From NCBI GenBank assembly GCA_002412765.1, contig DHVR01000008.1, positions 1 through 5,437 on the forward strand: 5,437 nt of DNA, read 5' to 3'. The notes beneath the pieces were generated by a model, which was not told the origin of the DNA, did not search any database, and was given only the letters and a program-made list of their open reading frames with translations. Source of the stretch: Leptolinea sp. UBA5203. Its GTDB lineage: Bacteria; Chloroflexota; Anaerolineae; Anaerolineales; Anaerolineaceae. The first letter of the stretch is position 1. Each line of letters starts with the position of its first letter. This document shows, piece by piece, positions 1 to 4,990 of the stretch. Position numbers and translations under genes: made by a program.

Positions 1-46
1 CAATGGTTTCGTATCCGGTCTGATGTTTTTTGTTCTCTGTCATCAT
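1..46 (-). CDS. 5' end of an unidentified gene, cut by the window edge
   Basis: Only the first 15 codons are inside the window: two Met codons followed by TENKKHQTGYETI, open to the edge. I do not recognise the protein. Support for a real start is contextual. On the minus strand an AAAAGGA ribosome binding site (51-57) lies 4 bases before the first ATG (44-46) and 7 bases before the second (41-43), so the second ATG may be the true start. A good promoter lies about 40 bases further upstream (-10 TATAAT at 92-97). The gene follows the SUMF1-type lipoprotein gene by 96 bases on the same strand but seems to have its own promoter. The fragment is too short for any functional statement. Confidence 0.45.
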   Translation of the reverse strand, partial: MMTENKKHQTGYETI

Positions 47-58
47 CACATCCTTTTG

Positions 59-85
59 CAACAGCTTACGTAGATGATGCTGTTG
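59..85 (-). promoter_or_regulatory. 5'-terminal leader hairpin
   Basis: CAACAGC (59-65) and GCTGTTG (79-85) form a 7-bp perfect stem with a 13-base loop. The predicted transcription start of the left-edge gene falls at about 85, so the stem would sit at the very 5' end of the mRNA and finish just before the ribosome binding site at 51-57. Such 5' hairpins often stabilise mRNA. That role here is inference. Confidence 0.35.
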
Positions 86-91
86 GTACTC

Positions 92-119
92 ATTATAAAG
101 ACAGGAATGGTTTTGAAAA
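92..119 (-). promoter_or_regulatory. Promoter of the left-edge gene
   Basis: On the minus strand a perfect -10 TATAAT (97 to 92) is preceded at 16 bases by TTTTCA (119 to 114), which matches 4 of 6 positions of the TTGACA consensus. The predicted start of transcription is near position 85, giving a leader of about 40 bases before the ATG at 46. The -35 box lies inside the palindrome at 107-123. The start site is inferred, not seen. Confidence 0.5.
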
Positions 120-123
120 CCAT
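107..123. promoter_or_regulatory. Perfect 17-bp palindrome, candidate operator
   Basis: ATGGTTTT (107-114) and AAAACCAT (116-123) are perfect inverted arms around a single G. A one-base loop is unfavourable for an RNA hairpin, and no T-run follows, so a protein-binding dyad is more likely than a terminator. It overlaps the -35 box of the left-edge gene's promoter, which is where a repressor would act. It also lies 20 bases past the stop of the SUMF1-type gene. No regulator gene is visible in the window. Confidence 0.4.
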
Positions 124-142
124 CCGTAAAGCGTTTTTGGTT

Positions 143-1069
143 TCAATCTTGCTCAGGCAGATGCTCATCCAGGACGCAGCGAAAGCTTAAGTCATTATCG
201 ACAAAATCACGCCTATAACCATAACTCGCATTGGCTGGATCTTTCAATACGCACATATCACTGGCGCGTTGAACAGAGCGAACAGCCCCTTTAAAATCCG
301 TCCAGCCCCCACCACGACAAACCCTGAAACTACCGTCCTCAGGTCCGGTCGGATTGCTTTGTGGTGAAATAGAGTAGTAATGTACGTCATACCAATCCGC
401 CACCCATTCCCAGGCATTCCCCGCCATGTCCAAAGCACCATACGGGCTGACGCCTTCAGGAAAGCTACCCACAGGCATGATATCACCAAATTGTCTGGCA
501 AAGTTCAGCCGATTTGAGGAAGGTGTTTCATTGCCCCAGGGATATATACGTCCATCGGTTCCTCGTGCAGCTTTTTCCCACTCTGCTTCCGTAGGGAGAC
601 GTCGCCCTGCCCATTCACAATACGAGTTTGCCTGATCCCAACTCACATATACCACTGGATAATCACGGAATTCTTCATAAGGAAAATATTTATCATGTTC
701 TGGCGTTGTGCAAACTCCTGCATCCATGCACAACCTGTACATAGCGTTGGTTACTTCGGTGCGGTCGATCCAAAATCCATCAAGAGCTACCTCATTTTCT
801 GGTCTCTCATTCGCCTGTCCCTCATCCAATCCCATAGTAAAAGTTCCAGCTGGGACATAAACTATTTCCATGCCGTCCTGTGCTGAAGTCCGGGTGGATC
901 CAGAAACAAATTGGGATTCTGTATTGGGATTATTGTCGAATTCCGCGCTATGATCTGTCTCATTTCTACTGCATCCCACCCCGGACAACATGATAACCAG
1001 AACTGCCAGTATCCACAACATGGTTTTTTGTTGGCGTAAACGCATGTCAGAATAAAGTGCAAACATCAT
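143..1069 (-). CDS. SUMF1/FGE-sulfatase-domain lipoprotein (probably not a catalytic FGE)
   Basis: This 308-residue protein has a short charged start, a hydrophobic stretch (about 18-32) and a lipobox-like LSGVGC with the modifiable Cys at 33, so it is probably a membrane-anchored lipoprotein. A low-complexity linker runs to about 65. The formylglycine-generating-enzyme fold (Pfam FGE-sulfatase) fills 68-300. Visible family hallmarks are VPAGTFTMG (72-80), RTEVTNAMY (103-111), VSWDQANSYCEWAG (142-155), RRLPTEAEWEKAARG (156-170), YPWGNE, DMAGNAWEWVADWY (214-227), RGGGW (252-256) and the closing SFRC. True FGEs carry two catalytic Cys shortly after the RGGS/W motif; here Asp258 and Val263 occupy those places. 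It is therefore more likely a binding or structural member of the family than a sulfatase activator. AAGGAGGAA abuts the tandem ATGs. The first (1069) is only 2 bases from GGAGG and the second (1066) is 5, so the latter may be used. Met9 is an alternative start giving a more typical signal peptide. Confidence 0.92.
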   Translation of the reverse strand: MMFALYSDMRLRQQKTMLWILAVLVIMLSGVGCSRNETDHSAEFDNNPNTESQFVSGSTRTSAQDGMEIVYVPAGTFTMGLDEGQANERPENEVALDGFWIDRTEVTNAMYRLCMDAGVCTTPEHDKYFPYEEFRDYPVVYVSWDQANSYCEWAGRRLPTEAEWEKAARGTDGRIYPWGNETPSSNRLNFARQFGDIMPVGSFPEGVSPYGALDMAGNAWEWVADWYDVHYYSISPQSNPTGPEDGSFRVCRGGGWTDFKGAVRSVQRASDMCVLKDPANASYGYRRDFVDNDLSFRCVLDEHLPEQD

Positions 1070-1094
1070 TTCCTCCTTCCATGTAACATGAATT

Positions 1095-1107
1095 ATGATG
1101 TCATCAT
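1095..1107. promoter_or_regulatory. 13-bp palindrome upstream of the SUMF1-type gene
   Basis: ATGATG (1095-1100) and CATCAT (1102-1107) are perfect arms around one base, 26 bases upstream of the SUMF1-type start. On the minus strand it overlaps a CATAAT hexamer that could serve as a -10 box, with a weak TTGGCT 16 bases upstream. Its position suits an operator, but short palindromes of this kind arise by chance in AT-rich DNA. Confidence 0.22.
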
Positions 1108-1144
1108 TGAACTAGCCAATGAGAGAAATAAATTAATAGGTCAG

Positions 1145-1345
1145 TTAAAAATATACACGCTCAATTCCTTCGACATATTTTGAATTTTTTGTCACCCGGA
1201 AAGGAAAGAAACTTGCCACCCTGTTCGCGTTCAGATCCTGGTCAATATCATATTTCAGCTCCACCACCAGATTATGATGATTCGTCTGGCTGTGAAGAAA
1301 TAAATTGCCAATACTGCTATTCACTTTATAAGCAGTAGTAGACCA
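1145..1345 (-). pseudogene. Frame-displaced C-terminal part of the small membrane-protein gene
   Basis: On the minus strand, codons are open from just after a TGA (1346-1348) to TAA at 1145-1147, about 66 codons. There is no ATG; the first plausible start is a GTG at 1322-1324 without a ribosome binding site. The translation reads like a real extracytoplasmic domain, with alternating hydrophobic residues (NLVVELKYDIDQDL, RVASFFPFRVTKN) and the ending YVEGIERVYF. The preceding ORF (1326-1547) has an N-terminal membrane segment and stops inside this stretch in another frame. Removing one base between about 1329 and 1345 would join the two into a membrane-anchored protein of roughly 135-140 residues. 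The most likely reading is one gene with a one-base insertion. A sequencing error, programmed frameshifting or a separate GTG-started gene are alternatives. I do not recognise the family. Confidence 0.45.
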
Positions 1346-1547
1346 TCAGTGGAGCCCAGCCTTGACCAGGCATGGCACTGTCCTGCGCCGTTACATCCGG
1401 GCTTTCCAGCCCACTTGCAGTGCCCTCCTTACCAGAAAACATGCCGGCCAGTAAGATCACCAGGCCTACAACCATAGAGGAAATGATTAAAATCATTTCC
1501 ATGCGTCGACGGGTGTAAGCCGGGCTTAGACCCATCCGATTGATCAT
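1326..1547 (-). CDS. Small single-pass membrane protein, N-terminal part of a probably frameshifted gene
   Basis: These 73 codons encode a basic N-terminus (SPAYTRRR, about 8-15), a single strongly hydrophobic segment (about 17-36, IISSMVVGLVILLAG) and a short polar tail ending MVYYCL. The positive residues before the membrane segment predict an N-in, C-out topology. There is no Shine-Dalgarno site before the ATG at 1547. Instead an extended -10 (TGCTACACT, 1555-1563) ends 7 bases upstream, the arrangement of a leaderless mRNA. The last codons overlap the open stretch at 1145-1345, which looks like the missing outer domain. The gene lies 256 bases upstream of the SUMF1-type lipoprotein on the same strand and may share its envelope location. 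Function unknown. Confidence 0.5.
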   Translation of the reverse strand: MINRMGLSPAYTRRRMEMILIISSMVVGLVILLAGMFSGKEGTASGLESPDVTAQDSAMPGQGWAPLMVYYCL

Positions 1548-1554
1548 GATTAAT

Positions 1555-1582
1555 AGTGTAGCATATCTGAACCCAAGTTCAA
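1555..1582 (-). promoter_or_regulatory. Extended -10 promoter, predicted leaderless start
   Basis: On the minus strand TTGAAC (1582 to 1577) is followed after 16 bases by TACACT (1560 to 1555), with a TG one base before the -10 (TGC at 1563 to 1561). Seven bases then separate the -10 from the ATG at 1547, so transcription should begin at or next to the start codon. The HAD gene at the right edge has the same TGn-TAnnnT-N7-ATG layout. Confidence 0.45.
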
Positions 1583-1604
1583 GCAGGAGAAATGGAGGTG
1601 CGAG

Positions 1605-1700
1605 ATGAGGGTATTGGTTTGGTTAGATAGAAAGAAAGTTTGTGGAAGTGGTTTAGACGATTTTCATCTACTGGGTTTAAAGAGGATGTTCCATAGGTAA
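1605..1700 (+). CDS. Possible 31-residue small protein
   Basis: An ATG at 1605 opens a 31-codon frame closed by TAA at 1698-1700. GGAGG at 1594-1598 lies 6 bases upstream, which is ideal spacing and the strongest ribosome binding site on the plus strand here. The product begins MRVLVWLDRKKVCG and ends LKRMFHR. It is basic, contains one Cys and has no membrane helix. A weak promoter (TTGATC 1540-1545, 18 bases, TATCTG 1564-1569) would overlap the divergent leaderless promoter. I know no family for it. The frame is short enough to occur by chance. Confidence 0.3.
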   Translation: MRVLVWLDRKKVCGSGLDDFHLLGLKRMFHR

Positions 1701-1876
1701 TTGAATTATTGAGTTTCTTTCATTAATGGAGATGAATCTTGGAGGCTAGCTTAATTAATATTGCTTCATTTATTACCCAACAAAACCACACTTACAATTT
1801 GAATCTACTATAAAATAAATTCAGGCTTAATGGTCAAAATTTATAAAAATATTGAAAAACCATTGGGGAGAAAAAC

Positions 1877-2683
1877 ATGAAGAAAATTCTATTTCCTATA
1901 TTAATTGTCCTGATCCTGACGGCGTGCAGTAATCAACCTTCTGAATCTCAGATTCAAACAGCGATTGCACAAACACAAGAATTACAGGTAACAGAAACTC
2001 TATTGCCAACAAACACTTTAGTACCCTCTAATACACCAACTATGACAGATACTCCAACGCCTTTTCCGACAGATACCCCTATTCCAGAACCCACGCCAAC
2101 CCTAGATTTACGTGTAATTGATGTAGATCCGTATCAAATTTTGTTAAAGAAAAGCGATTGCAATCCGGATGGACGGTATTTCTTACCAAATGAAGGGTGG
2201 ATCAGCCCACATAAAAATAGTGAAGTGATCGCGGGTTGGACAATAGCAAAAGGCCAGGAATATTTAGCAGAGACGGGGCGTATTGATGGGTGGTGGGTCT
2301 ATTATGCTCGTGGTAATAGTAATGTGTTACTTCCTCAACAAGTTTATGATAATGTCATTCTTTATTCCTCAGTTGAAGGAGCACAAATTGTTTTAAATAA
2401 ATATGAAAGCAGAAGAGTAACTGAAGAATTTTTTGATGAAATTGAAAATCCACCTAGTGTTGGTGATATTACAAGAGCTTTTGTTAAGAAAGATACAAAT
2501 TCTAGTGGCGTTACTGAAGTAGTCTACATGTTTACGTTTTCATATAGAAATATTGTACATTCAATAGCTGTTCTTGGCTATGAAAAAGAAACGACCTTAG
2601 AAGATGCGGAATATTTAGCAAGAAGTCTTCTTGCTCAGCTTGAACAACTACCTCTCTCAAACGAGGTTTCAAGAAAGCCATAA
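1877..2683 (+). CDS. Lipoprotein of unknown function with Thr/Pro-rich linker
   Basis: This 268-residue protein starts with a textbook lipoprotein signal: MKK, a hydrophobic core (4-14) and the lipobox LTAC with Cys17, predicting an extracytoplasmic, lipid-anchored protein. Residues 27-36 (QTAIAQTQEL) and a low-complexity Thr/Pro/Asn linker (about 40-76, repeats such as TPTPFPTDTP) hold a globular domain (about 78-258) away from the membrane. The domain contains DGWWVYYARG (137-146), VYDNVILYSSVEGAQ (156-170) and a hydrophobic strand VVYMFTFSY (215-223), and ends in a helical EDAEYLARSLLAQLEQL. The layout is typical of Anaerolineae lipoproteins, but I cannot assign a named family. GGGGAG lies 6 bases before the ATG, which supports the start. 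The gene is AT-rich, stands alone on its strand and converges on the nuclease gene with only 14 bases between stops. No clear terminator lies between them. Confidence 0.9.
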   Translation: MKKILFPILIVLILTACSNQPSESQIQTAIAQTQELQVTETLLPTNTLVPSNTPTMTDTPTPFPTDTPIPEPTPTLDLRVIDVDPYQILLKKSDCNPDGRYFLPNEGWISPHKNSEVIAGWTIAKGQEYLAETGRIDGWWVYYARGNSNVLLPQQVYDNVILYSSVEGAQIVLNKYESRRVTEEFFDEIENPPSVGDITRAFVKKDTNSSGVTEVVYMFTFSYRNIVHSIAVLGYEKETTLEDAEYLARSLLAQLEQLPLSNEVSRKP

Positions 2684-2697
2684 AAAATTTCAGAAAA

Positions 2698-3684
2698 TTA
2701 TTCTTTGATCCACCTATATCTTTCCTGAATATAGTTTAACAACTCTTTCAATTCAGGTAGTTGTTCTTCAGATAATCCACCAAACAGATCTTCGGTACAA
2801 ACACTCCTGAAGCGATCCTGCTCCTTAACCAATTTACCCCAGATCTGAGTTGGCGAGTTACCCAGATGCTTCAATGCTGGAGAGGTGATCTTGCGGAAGT
2901 CCAGGTTGTGGGCAGGGGCGATGTGCAGGAGACTGACGATATCAGCATTCATTTCCTGGGCTTTTTCCATCTCGTGAGCCAGGAATTGTTGCCGCATGAA
3001 TTGATAGAAGGGCTCGAAGAAGAGCGCGTCAAAATTGGGTAGAAGATCTTTTCGAATCAGGCAATCAGGGTGGTCAAAGAGGTGCTGGTAGATCTTAGTG
3101 CGGTCGGTACCACTTTTGGCAAATTTCAGGTTGGTACCCCCGTAGGATTCAGTGTATTTCCACTCGATCAGAACAATCTGGCGTTTTTTGTCAGTGCGTT
3201 CGAACATCACGATGGCGTCAGCGCTGGTGAAGTTGGCACCGCGTGAGCGCTTGCCATTGCGCGAGATTTTTTCACCGAGATAATTGCGTGCGCCAATCCA
3301 CTCAAAGGAAACCAACTTACCATCCTCGACAGGCAACATGTGATCGAGTTGTGGATAAAAGGGTCTCAAAAGTTGGGCTAGAGCTTCCGGTTGATCGGCA
3401 AAGGGGAACAGAAAATTGACGCAGCACACCTGCGAATCACACATATGATTGCTGGATTTGCCATTTAGACCGTCGTGCCACTTGATCTCGTGTTTCGCGA
3501 AGTGGCTGAGAGCACTCTCGCGAATGCCTGGGTAGAGGTTTTGTTCGGCATGTTGTAGGGGCAGGCAGAAGGGACGATATTTGGTTTTGTAGAGACCGGG
3601 TTGCCTGGCTTCAGGGGTTATGGTGGGTGAGGATTGTTTGAAGGCGGATTGATGTGGTTTTTCGGATTCGAGGAATTTGGACAT
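2698..3684 (-). CDS. Putative PD-(D/E)XK restriction endonuclease (resembles PGN_0703 type)
   Basis: This 328-residue protein has no signal peptide and is presumably cytoplasmic. It has a PD-(D/E)XK-like core: SADAIVMF (154-161) supplies the acidic residue Asp156, and after a short turn IVLIEWKYTES (170-180) supplies the Glu174-x-Lys176 pair. Glu128 in SFEWIG is a candidate helix-A acid. The N-terminal half has the pattern PGLYKTKYRPFCLP (29-42), NLYPGIRE, KWHDG (68-72) and SNHMCDSQVCCVNFLFPF (78-95). From memory this matches proteins annotated as PGN_0703-type putative restriction endonucleases; that name is recall, not a search result. The C-terminal part is helical. No methyltransferase or specificity subunit is beside it. 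AGGAG (3690-3694) lies 5 bases before the ATG. The gene follows the Mrr-type gene by 84 bases on the same strand, across a structured spacer, so the two may form one defence unit. Target specificity cannot be read from the sequence. Confidence 0.88.
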   Translation of the reverse strand: MSKFLESEKPHQSAFKQSSPTITPEARQPGLYKTKYRPFCLPLQHAEQNLYPGIRESALSHFAKHEIKWHDGLNGKSSNHMCDSQVCCVNFLFPFADQPEALAQLLRPFYPQLDHMLPVEDGKLVSFEWIGARNYLGEKISRNGKRSRGANFTSADAIVMFERTDKKRQIVLIEWKYTESYGGTNLKFAKSGTDRTKIYQHLFDHPDCLIRKDLLPNFDALFFEPFYQFMRQQFLAHEMEKAQEMNADIVSLLHIAPAHNLDFRKITSPALKHLGNSPTQIWGKLVKEQDRFRSVCTEDLFGGLSEEQLPELKELLNYIQERYRWIKE

Positions 3685-3699
3685 TGTAACTCCTACAAT

Positions 3700-3720
3700 A
3701 GAATGAAATTATTCCATTCT
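3700..3720. promoter_or_regulatory. 21-bp near-palindrome before the second nuclease gene
   Basis: The arms starting AGAATG (3700) and ending CATTCT (3720) match at 9 of 10 positions around a centre at 3710. The element ends 5 bases upstream of the AGGAG ribosome binding site of the endonuclease gene. This is a plausible operator or a translation-blocking RNA fold. It directly abuts the inverted repeat beginning at 3719. Confidence 0.4.
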
Positions 3721-3758
3721 TGTTGATTTTATGAGTTAATGATCAACAAGGAAACTCA
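3719..3758 (-). repeat. Interleaved inverted repeats (possible pseudoknot or switch) between the two nuclease genes
   Basis: Two perfect inverted repeats interlock. Stem A pairs CTTGTTGAT (3719-3727) with ATCAACAAG (3742-3750), 9 bp with a 14-base loop. Stem B pairs TGAGTT (3732-3737) with AACTCA (3753-3758), 6 bp. The left arm of B lies in the loop of A and its right arm lies outside. In the minus-strand transcript the order is B, A, B', A', the layout of an H-type pseudoknot with linkers of 2, 4 and 4 bases, or of two mutually exclusive hairpins. It begins 10 bases after the Mrr stop. There is no U-run on the minus strand, so a simple terminator is unlikely. A DNA-level binding site is the alternative. 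Confidence 0.45.
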
Positions 3759-3768
3759 ACTTTTTATA

Positions 3769-4683
3769 TTATGCAGATTCGAAATATTCTGTATCGATAC
3801 CTTTGATCTCATATTTCGTTCTATTAACTACTCCGACACCATAATCAATCATTAAATCTGACAACCGTTTACCATCAATTAGAACAACCTTTGTATCGAT
3901 ATTCTTGACATAATTTTTGGCATCTTCAGTAAATCTTGATGTTGTAATAAAAATGCCTTTTTTGGCTCTTTGACCATGTAGTGCTCCTATGAATTTCTGG
4001 ATTTCTGGTCTTCCAACATGGTTTTCATCTTTCCACTTTTTTGCCTGGATGTATATTGAATCCAATCCTAAACGATCCTCATCTATGATGCCATCAATGC
4101 CTTCATCTCCACTTTGACCAACAGCTCTGGCTGCTTCACGACGGGAACCACCGTAGCCCATATTTGACAACAACTCAACCACCAATTTTTCGAAGAAGCC
4201 AGGAGAACTTCGCAGTACAGATTCTAATAATTCTGTAGCGAGATCATCGCGAATTTTCTGATAAGCATCTTCCAGGGCCTCTTCAGGAGTTAATTCCACC
4301 TCTGATTCGGCTTTACCATTTGTTTGATTTTCAATGCGAGGTCTTTTACGAAACTCAATATACCCGGGAAATTTCTCAAGAAAATTCTTGTCAATTATTT
4401 CTGGTTTACTCCGAAGCACTTTACTGCCTTCGGATGTTATTTTAAAAAAACCTCGTCTAGGACCGTCGAGTAATCCAGCTTTTTTAAGGTAAGCCTTTGC
4501 CCATCCAACTCGATTATAAAAAAGAGGTTGTTGTCCGCTGGACAATAGGACCGCCTGTTCTTCATCAGATAATTTAAAATATTTTCCTAATTGAATCGTC
4601 GCTTCGCGAATATTATGTTCTTTTCCATCTCCTGCAATTTCTAATAAAGGCAACATGATTGATTGAAAGTCTGGAATCGCCAT
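3769..4683 (-). CDS. mrr: Mrr-type (type IV, modification-dependent) restriction endonuclease
   Basis: Members of this family cut foreign DNA carrying methylated bases; E. coli Mrr responds to methyl-adenine and methyl-cytosine. At 304 residues it has the same length as E. coli Mrr. Residues about 5-92 form the winged-helix Mrr N-terminal domain (FYNRVGWAKAYLKKAGLLDGPRRG at 55-78 is characteristic). A charged linker (about 110-150) leads to the catalytic domain: SPGFFEKLVVELLSNMGYGG (160-179, with Glu166), GQSGDEGIDGII (189-200, with Asp197) and YIQAKKW (211-217, with Gln213 and Lys215). These make a complete D-QxK active site of the PD-(D/E)XK superfamily. GKRLSDLMIDYGVGV (271-285) is the usual family ending. 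The gene looks intact. AGGAAGG (4691-4697) lies 7 bases before the ATG and fixes the start. A second nuclease gene follows on the same strand. No methyltransferase is nearby, as expected for type IV systems. The exact substrate modification is unknown. Confidence 0.95.
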   Translation of the reverse strand: MAIPDFQSIMLPLLEIAGDGKEHNIREATIQLGKYFKLSDEEQAVLLSSGQQPLFYNRVGWAKAYLKKAGLLDGPRRGFFKITSEGSKVLRSKPEIIDKNFLEKFPGYIEFRKRPRIENQTNGKAESEVELTPEEALEDAYQKIRDDLATELLESVLRSSPGFFEKLVVELLSNMGYGGSRREAARAVGQSGDEGIDGIIDEDRLGLDSIYIQAKKWKDENHVGRPEIQKFIGALHGQRAKKGIFITTSRFTEDAKNYVKNIDTKVVLIDGKRLSDLMIDYGVGVVNRTKYEIKGIDTEYFESA

Positions 4684-4801
4684 TTTCTTACCTTCCTGGT
4701 TGTATAAATTGGATGTATGAGTGTGTGAAAAAATTTTGAGTTGGGTGAGATACAGATAATCTCAAAGAAAATCCACCCTCGAAAATTCTATTGATGAAAT
4801 T

Positions 4802-4810
4802 AGTATAGCA
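4802..4810 (-). promoter_or_regulatory. Extended -10 promoter candidate for the Mrr-type gene
   Basis: TGCTATACT on the minus strand (4810 to 4802) combines a TG extension with a -10 matching 5 of 6 consensus positions. No good -35 sits at the usual distance, which an extended -10 can tolerate. It would give a leader of roughly 110 bases before the Mrr ATG. A closer pair (TTCACA 4724-4729, 17 bases, TATACA 4701-4706) scores well but would start transcription inside the ribosome binding site. Confidence 0.35.
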
Positions 4811-4873
4811 TTGGATTTTTATTTGTAATAAATAAAACAGCATTTTGTCAAATAAGCTTAGTACTAACTCAAA

Positions 4874-4962
4874 AAGGTGCACCGCACTTCTGGTTTCTGA
4901 GTAAATTGTGTGTTATGTTCCATTTGTTTCAATTGGGATGATCCTTAAGTGCAGCGCACCTT
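4874..4962. repeat. Pair of inverted 16-bp motifs 57 bases apart
   Basis: AAGGTGCACCGCACTT (4874-4889) and AAGTGCAGCGCACCTT (4947-4962) are inverted copies matching at 14 of 16 positions, with consensus AAGTGCRGYGCACCTT. Each copy is internally semi-palindromic (GTGC...GCAC). The right copy touches the -35 region of the HAD gene's promoter. The left copy lies upstream of the Mrr promoter candidate. They could be two binding sites of one regulator, or the ends of an 89-bp miniature inverted-repeat element. I see no clear target-site duplication, which weakens the mobile-element reading. Confidence 0.5.
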
Positions 4963-4990
4963 AATCGCTCAACACCTTTCCTGTTATAAT
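4961..4990 (+). promoter_or_regulatory. Extended -10 promoter, leaderless start of the HAD-type gene
   Basis: A perfect extended -10, TG-T-TATAAT (4982-4990), ends 7 bases before the ATG at 4998. The 7 bases are pyrimidine-rich and contain no Shine-Dalgarno site, so the mRNA should begin at the start codon. TTAATC (4961-4966) at 18 bases is a weak -35 and overlaps the right 16-bp motif. Confidence 0.65.

Larger units (their letters stand above)
1548..1876. other. AT-rich intergenic region between divergent genes
   Basis: These 329 bases separate the minus-strand membrane ORF from the plus-strand lipoprotein. They contain the leaderless promoter (1555-1582), a 31-codon ORF with a good ribosome binding site (1605-1700) and the upstream region of the lipoprotein. 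In the latter, AATGGT (1829-1834) and ACCATT (1859-1864) can pair just before the GGGGAG ribosome binding site. Several TATAAA-like hexamers (for example 1809-1814 and 1842-1847) could be -10 boxes, but none has a convincing -35 partner, so no promoter is called for the lipoprotein. No RNA gene or repeat array is apparent. Confidence 0.6.

Noticed and set aside
244..1062. Several short open frames within the SUMF1-type gene on both strands
   Set aside because: They run through conserved FGE-fold codons in other frames and have no independent support.
143..1069. Annotation as an active formylglycine-generating enzyme (sulfatase activator)
   Set aside because: The two catalytic Cys positions after RGGGW are Asp and Val.
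2660..2720. Bidirectional terminator between the converging lipoprotein and nuclease genes
   Set aside because: Only 14 bases separate the stop codons. The A/T runs there have no stable G+C-containing stem, and the possible pairings around 2671-2707 are imperfect.
3732..3767. Rho-independent terminator on the plus strand (stem B plus TTTTT at 3761-3765)
   Set aside because: No plus-strand gene lies upstream close enough to need it, since the stretch from 2698 is the minus-strand nuclease. The stem has a 15-base loop and low G+C.
4701..4729. TTCACA-N17-TATACA on the minus strand as the Mrr promoter
   Set aside because: The hexamers are good, but transcription would begin near 4694, inside the AGGAAGG ribosome binding site. 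The site would be lost or sit at the very 5' end, so the upstream extended -10 is preferred. It is not excluded.
4846..4851. Perfect TTGACA -35 hexamer on the minus strand
   Set aside because: No acceptable -10 lies 16-18 bases downstream; the best hexamer in range is TATTAC at 15 bases. The TATACT at 4802-4807 is 38 bases away.
4688..4882. Open frame of 64 codons on the minus strand
   Set aside because: It has no ribosome binding site, covers the AT-rich intergenic region and one of the 16-bp motifs, and its translation looks random.
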